A stretch of DNA of 64,000 nt, from assembly GCA_020284085.1 (NCBI GenBank), contig JACEVL010000131.1:1098979-1162978 (forward strand), written 5' to 3'. Both the position numbers and the translations under genes were made by a program. Position 1 is the stretch's first letter, and the number at the start of each line of letters is the position of its first letter. Shown here piece by piece: positions 59,201 to 64,000 of this stretch. Origin of the DNA: Aporrectodea caliginosa. Lineage: Eukaryota; Annelida; Clitellata; Crassiclitellata; Lumbricidae. The notes beneath the pieces are model-generated. The model did no database searches and was not told the origin of the DNA. It saw nothing but the letters and a program-made list of their open reading frames with translations.

Positions 59201-59443
59201 CATAATTCGTTAACCGTGTTTCGTCGACCAAAGCCTGCGGGTATCTGTACCGCGACTGAAGCAACCCCTGTGGGTCAGAGGATACAAGTTGAGGCCCATC
59301 AGTTCATAGCCCCCCCACTCGACCCAGCGCAGTCTTTATTTACAAATCAAGAACAGATTAAGAAGAAGCCGCTGCCAGGACCTGCACGCACCTCCGCCTA
59401 TAGTATGGCTTTATAGTTCCTAAACTCCGTCACTGAGGAGTCC

Positions 59444-59510
59444 GACAGTGCCAGTCCAAAGCCTGGTTGAAAGAGGAGGGCGACGCTAATGATCTTTGTT
59501 ATCACACTGT
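59444..59510 (-). repeat. Dispersed repeat D copy
   Basis: CAGTGCCAGTCCAAAGCCTG and GAGGAGGGCGACGCTAATGA are the inverse of the core. Confidence 0.7.
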
Positions 59511-61254
59511 GGTTAAACTGAAACTATACTCATTCTGCTGAAGCGTCTCAAACTAAATAAACATCGCCTGACGAGATAAATCGCCTTTGTCGAATTAAAA
59601 TTCTTCATCCATCAGATGTGTGGCTGTCATGGTGTGTAAATACACGCGCATGTTGTATTTTGTAAACAATAGTTTTAAGACAAAAGAGAACTTTAAGTTC
59701 AACGCCAGCAGACGACGCCATGCACGCGTTAACGAACGACTAAACCGCACGGGATCAAGCAACCCGTCATTATTTAATAAAATTTAATTCCCAAAAAGAA
59801 ATTCGTTTAAAAGGGGCCGCTAACTCGGTGAAGTTTTTGACCGTAACACATCCAGCAGAAATCTATTCTCGCCCAGACTCAAACAGTGACAAACACACAT
59901 TGGTTCTGCAATCTTCCTCCATTTGGTGCATACATCGTTTTCTCACGTGCGCGCATAGAAAAAACAAGGAAAATAGAGACGCAGTTCTGTGTATGAACTC
60001 GGTCGCGATCCTTATCCGAAATAGTTCTCTCAGTTCTGCTCGTGTAGCTCCGTTGTTTTTCTTTGCCTATAGCTATAGGCCTAAGAAATGTAGTTCAAAC
60101 AGTATAGGTTCTATAATATTGATGCAAAACTATCCATGTTTAACATCCTGGAATGTTAGTTATTTTAATCTCCTGCAGAGTTATAAATAACGCCAGAAAT
60201 TGGCGTATGAACGGGACTACGGTTTCCTGGAAGTAATTCAGAGATGCTAGAAACTCGGTGGGGAAACCACATGCACGCGGTGTAGCAATCAATGCATTCG
60301 CACCAATGTTTTTAACTATAGACATTAGATCGTTTGTGATATAATTTTTTAATTTGTTGAGCAAGCAATTTTGATTGCGGTAGATTCAGTGGCGTGTTGA
60401 TTATAATTATTATATCGTGTGAATAACGTTCACTTACCCGCGGCCGTTGCGCAACCTCACTTCTAAGAACCTAAATAAGTAGACCTAACGTACGTAGGCC
60501 TACGCCCAGAAGCCAACAACCTCAGCCTATAGAGAAGCGTTGTCTTCGAGGCTCTCATCATCTGGTGCCCTTTAGGCCAAAACGAAGAGAACCGCATTTA
60601 CTTATCTCGCGCTGGCTTCGCGATTAAAAGTGCTACCATAATACAAACACGAGAGATAGCCATAGCCTACAGCTTGAGTTCAGTAATCAACTTTCGGTCT
60701 CTGATCGTAGGCCTACGCCGAGCTTAAGAAAATGAGTCAAATTTACTGGAATATAATAGTAAATGCAGTGGTTAAATTCAGCCGGGTCTCGCCGGGTCTG
60801 AGATCCGGCACCTCGGATTTCAGACCCAGCACCTCTGATTTGAGACCCCCCACCTGCATTGTGAGACCCGCCACCCGAATTATGAGAACCGTCACCTAAA
60901 AAAGGAGACCCGCCATCCAAAGTCAGCTTCACAGTGCGTTTCAATATTCACTAACATCATAGGAAACTACTTAGCCTACGTGTTTACTTAAGTCGCCCGC
61001 TCTCCCTCCCTCTCTGTCTGTCTGTCTGCCTCTACGTCGAGTTCAAATTAATGTTTTATATTCGCTGACAGCGGGTATCGTGTTTCTGATTCCCGCTGTC
61101 TCTGTACACTGCAGTGTAGGCCTACAAGGATGTCACAGTAGTTTTCTTCATTAAATTCCATTAATGACTCATTTGCGGAAGACTTAGCTGGAATCGGTGT
61201 GAAAATCTGAATTAGGTTAGTACGTCCATTGATTAGTTATAGTCATCGCGCCTC
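59511..61254. other. Upstream region, no gene seen
   Basis: Unique sequence with the 21-bp minisatellite at 60795-60925. The frame at 59828-60190 has no recognisable motif. Confidence 0.5.
60795..60925. repeat. 21-22-bp minisatellite AGACCCGCCACCTG
   Basis: Six diverged units, each containing AGA(C/T)CC.GCACC or CCGCCACC and an AT-richer half. Confidence 0.8.
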
Positions 61255-61345
61255 TATATAATGCTACCACTGTTACCGTCACTCCGTCAGAAGTAGTAAA
61301 ACGAAAGCGGAAAGATTTCTTTGCACGCAAAAGGCCCTGCAAGAG
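61255..61345 (+). promoter_or_regulatory. Possible TATA promoter and noncoding first exon
   Basis: TATATAAT at 61255-61262 is followed, about 85 bp later, by CAAGAG then GTGAGTTTTG, a strong splice donor at 61346. No ATG-initiated frame of any length precedes it. A plus-strand gene could start here and run out of the window. Confidence 0.3.
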
Positions 61346-61439
61346 GTGAGTTTTGTGTTTTGCGGTTAGCAAGGAATTGAGGCGCAACCCAATTCTGTGA
61401 TGAACTGATTATGAGTTAGATGAAGTCCAGGTGCCAGGC

Positions 61440-61552
61440 AACCTAAGGCGCCAAAGTCGCAGACGCTGACAAAAGTTTTGCGTTGTGGCGCCGAGGTGCG
61501 AGTGTGCTCACAGAACGTTTTTGGTTACATTAATACAATAAAAAGTATCAAT
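61440..61552 (+). repeat. Dispersed repeat, also at 25517-25625
   Basis: Contains CTAAGGCGCCAAAGTCGC and GTGTGCTCACAGAACG in the same order as the other copy. Confidence 0.6.
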
Positions 61553-61936
61553 TGCACGCTAAATTTTAAAAGTGATTCATCATCATCATAATCCGATCCT
61601 TACGCCAGCCATTTGGCGACCATGTATACGCATAAATGATCACCATTCTCCGTATGCAAGCAGCAGTAAATATAGGCCCATATGCATAGCAACCAGGCCA
61701 CCATGTGTACATAATTGTGAACAGTCATCAGATCTTGGACCTTGTGTATTTTCACATTTTCTAAGTAATTTCTAAATCTAACATACTTTGTGGGATACTA
61801 GGATGATAATGTACTCTTGGAGGCCCCGTTGCGGCTGGGGCCAGGGGAGCTTACGACGCTCCGTCAGAGTGACCAGACCCTAATAGCCACAAATCGTTGG
61901 GGCTCGCGCCTTGTCCAGAAATGTCATAATCTAAAG

Positions 61937-62307
61937 CAGTGCTTCCAAAGTGGTGGTCCGCGGACCAGTGCCGGTCCGCGAGCCCTCAGTTGCCGGTCCG
62001 CAAAGTGAGTCATGAAACTGGTCAAATTGTCTCGGAATCGAGAAATGGCTATTATATTTTTAAAAGTCATAGCAAAAAACACTTATTAGGCTAGCATCTA
62101 AAGAGCAATAGAGTAATAGAATTGGCTAAACGTGCATTTAGATCAATTTTAATACATTTTGAGGAATTTAAGTGATCGAAAACCAAAAAAGAGAAATAAT
62201 TATAAATTTTGCACCGGTCCTTCTGCAGTGGAAAAATTCCTGCCGGTCCGTGACGAAAAAAGTTCATTCCTGCCGGTCCGTGACACTGAAAAGTTTGGGA
62301 AGCACTG
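61937..62307. mobile_element. hAT MITE, 371 bp
   Basis: Ends CAGTGCTTCC and GGAAGCACTG are inverted, with exact 8-bp target duplication ATCTAAAG (61929-61936, 62308-62315). The interior has repeated GCCGGTCCG motifs and no ORF. CAGTG termini with an 8-bp duplication are typical of nonautonomous hAT elements. Confidence 0.9.
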
Positions 62308-62433
62308 ATCTAAAGTTGGCAACCCTAGTTAGACAGCGTCGAGCCTTTTAATTCAGTTGTGGGTCTCTCCATCTCGAATGGCCTCCCACTAGACGCGATT
62401 GATGCCTAGGTTCAACTCGCCTGCTTTTTATAA

Positions 62434-62457
62434 NNNNNNNNNNNNNNNNNNNNNNNN
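62434..62457. other. Assembly gap
   Basis: 24 N. Confidence 1.
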
Positions 62458-63354
62458 AAAGGCTTCACCAATAATTTTTAAGTTTAAAAAAGTGGGGAAG
62501 CATGAACACTGTGAAGAGTTTTTGCAGGAAATTAGTGATTAGGAATGATATGTAAGGATTAGAATTATGGTAGTATAGTACCCCGGTAAAATTCCACGTG
62601 CAGGACTTTTACATTATGCAGAAGAAAAGTAAGCAAATAAGTATATTCTTTATTACACCACTTGCAAACACACAAGTATGTCAGTTTCAATGCAAACTTA
62701 TAGCATAAAACACCTGCAAATTAATCGTGTGTGAAGTGTTAGTGCCTCATAGACGGTAATAGTGAAGCGTACGAGTGCGCGGTCTGTTCGTATCTCATAG
62801 GCTTAACACGTCAACGTAACGCAATATTCAGCATTATGTTAAGTTGAGGTGTAGCTATTAATAGCTGCGGTCAAGTTGAGGTGTAGCTATTAATAGCCGC
62901 GGTCAATATAGACACACAAACACACACACAAACACACAGACAGACAGCGCGAGAGAGATGGGGTAAGGGGAGAAAGGGGGACAGAGAGAAAGAGACCGAA
63001 TGAGAGAGGCGTGGAAAGGGAGGGAAGGGCAGAGCTGAACGACGGAGACAGAAGTGTGCAGAGCAGGTGGCTGCAGCGATATCAGTAAGCGGGCTGCTAG
63101 AGATAAATGTTCTAGCCGAAGGGTGCGCAACCTTTTCAGTAATGTCGGCCGCAGTAAAGGCTCATATCCTCATCACGGCCGCCAAAGATATATCTGCTAT
63201 TAGGGTAATGTAATAAAGAACCAATAGTAAAAACAAAGTTTTTTACTATAGGCATCTAGTATCCTATAATCAGTCATATTAAGCAGTTACCTCTCCAAAT
63301 ATGGTGAAGTCCGCAAGTGTTCACTTTACTTAATAGCGTGCTTTTTAATCTGGC

Positions 63355-63650
63355 AGCGCGCCCATTTTTTTTTTTTGCGGCCAATCGGAACGCTGCGTAT
63401 TGGAAAAAGGGATTCCCTGATTCGAAAAGTTGAGTCCCTGATTCTATAAGCTAGCCTTTTGGGGGGAGCTGAAATTTTGGATAGAATGAAGTGTCTGCGA
63501 GGGCGAGTCTATCTGCCAAGTTTCAGCACGATTGAATGATTGTAAGTGATCGAATTAGTCGTCGCAAGATTTGACTTTTTTAGCCTGTGGCTCAAACAAA
63601 CATTCAAGCAAGCAAGCAAGATTTCCGCAAGTTAAACTAGATGGATAAAA
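63355..63650. mobile_element. Second copy of the 38141-38529 element, inverted
   Basis: The similarity covers the GGCCAATC...ACGCTG region, TTCGAAAAGTTGAGTCCC, the AAGTTTCA..ACGATTGAATGATTG stretch and the terminal ACTAGATGGATA. The far end is truncated. Confidence 0.65.
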
Positions 63651-63704
63651 AATACATGTGTGGGGACGTCCAGAAAATAAGCATGTTTGCTGCTGCAACT
63701 ATGT

Positions 63705-63790
63705 TTACTCATCATCATCACATATTCGTTTATTTCAAGAAAAATCGGTGACACAGCCGCATGTTACAAAACGAGCAATAGTTATAAGTC
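63705..63790 (+). repeat. Dispersed repeat, also at 25120-25230
   Basis: CATCATCACATATTCGTTTA and GGTGACACAGCCGCAT match. Confidence 0.6.
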
Positions 63791-64000
63791 TGATGTCTAT
63801 TCCTTCTCCACGAACGTCGGTAGGCTCTACCATGTCTTTTCCATCACAAAACTAATAAAAGAATCATAAAAACACTATCAATTTTATTTAAATCTTCAAT
63901 CTTTTTAAGATTTTGTAGCTAATGTAATTAGGATCACAACAATATTCTAATAATATATGGCTGCGTTAGTCTTGTACATTGACCGAGAGGCATGAGAAGG

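Noticed and set aside
59039..59416. 125-residue plus-strand frame
   Set aside because: No recognisable motif, overlaps the possible 5' noncoding exon on the other strand, and lacks splice or start support.

Overview
This window is nuclear DNA from an animal, with interrupted genes, GT-AG introns, tRNA-derived SINEs, LINE remnants, hAT-type MITEs and very many microsatellites. Gene content, SINE style and the recurring TTTATATAGCGC and TAGGCCTA motifs suggest a marine invertebrate, perhaps an echinoderm or other deuterostome, but I cannot fix the species. There is one assembly gap of 24 N at 62434-62457.

Two protein-coding genes can be supported, both on the minus strand. (1) A 27-exon gene runs from an ATG at 56209 to a stop at 21324. 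I assembled it exon by exon from splice sites and reading phase. The coding parts sum to 6093 nt (2030 residues plus stop) with every phase compatible. The product has a long coiled-coil N-terminal half, a large acidic Ser-rich exon, more coiled coil, one fibronectin type III domain and one C-terminal SH3 domain with Tyr where most SH3 domains have Trp. This is the architecture and SH3 signature of RIM-binding proteins (RIMBP/TSPOAP1), but with only one FN3 and one SH3 instead of three each. (2) At 10793-10878 lies the first coding exon of a TMTC2-like transmembrane/TPR O-mannosyltransferase. It encodes only 28 residues plus a split codon. A promoter with CCAAT boxes lies upstream (to its right) and a strong-Kozak upstream ORF precedes the start. 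The rest of that gene would lie to the left, so about 1-10792 is probably its first intron.

Layout: 1-10792, repeat-rich probable TMTC2 intron 1. 10793-11110, TMTC2-like first exon and promoter. 11110-14416, intergenic with MITEs and a perfect 36-bp-arm palindrome. 14425-20754, a 6.33-kb foldback transposon with 2.1-kb inverted arms and an exact 8-bp target duplication. 21324-56236, the RIMBP-like gene. 56237-64000, its presumed upstream region, a possible noncoding first exon near 59.0 kb, further repeats and a possible unrelated plus-strand promoter near 61.25 kb.

Introns of the RIMBP-like gene hold most of the interesting extras: a 3.7-kb array with 22 exact TACGTCAC (CRE-like) sites at 28.3-31.9 kb, two LINE remnants, a degenerate hAT-like transposase with intact ends at 49.5-51.4 kb, a TTAA-flanked piggyBac-like element colonised by a (CATA)n tract, and oppositely oriented arrays of one simple repeat on either side of a frame-neutral exon that also has a GC donor.
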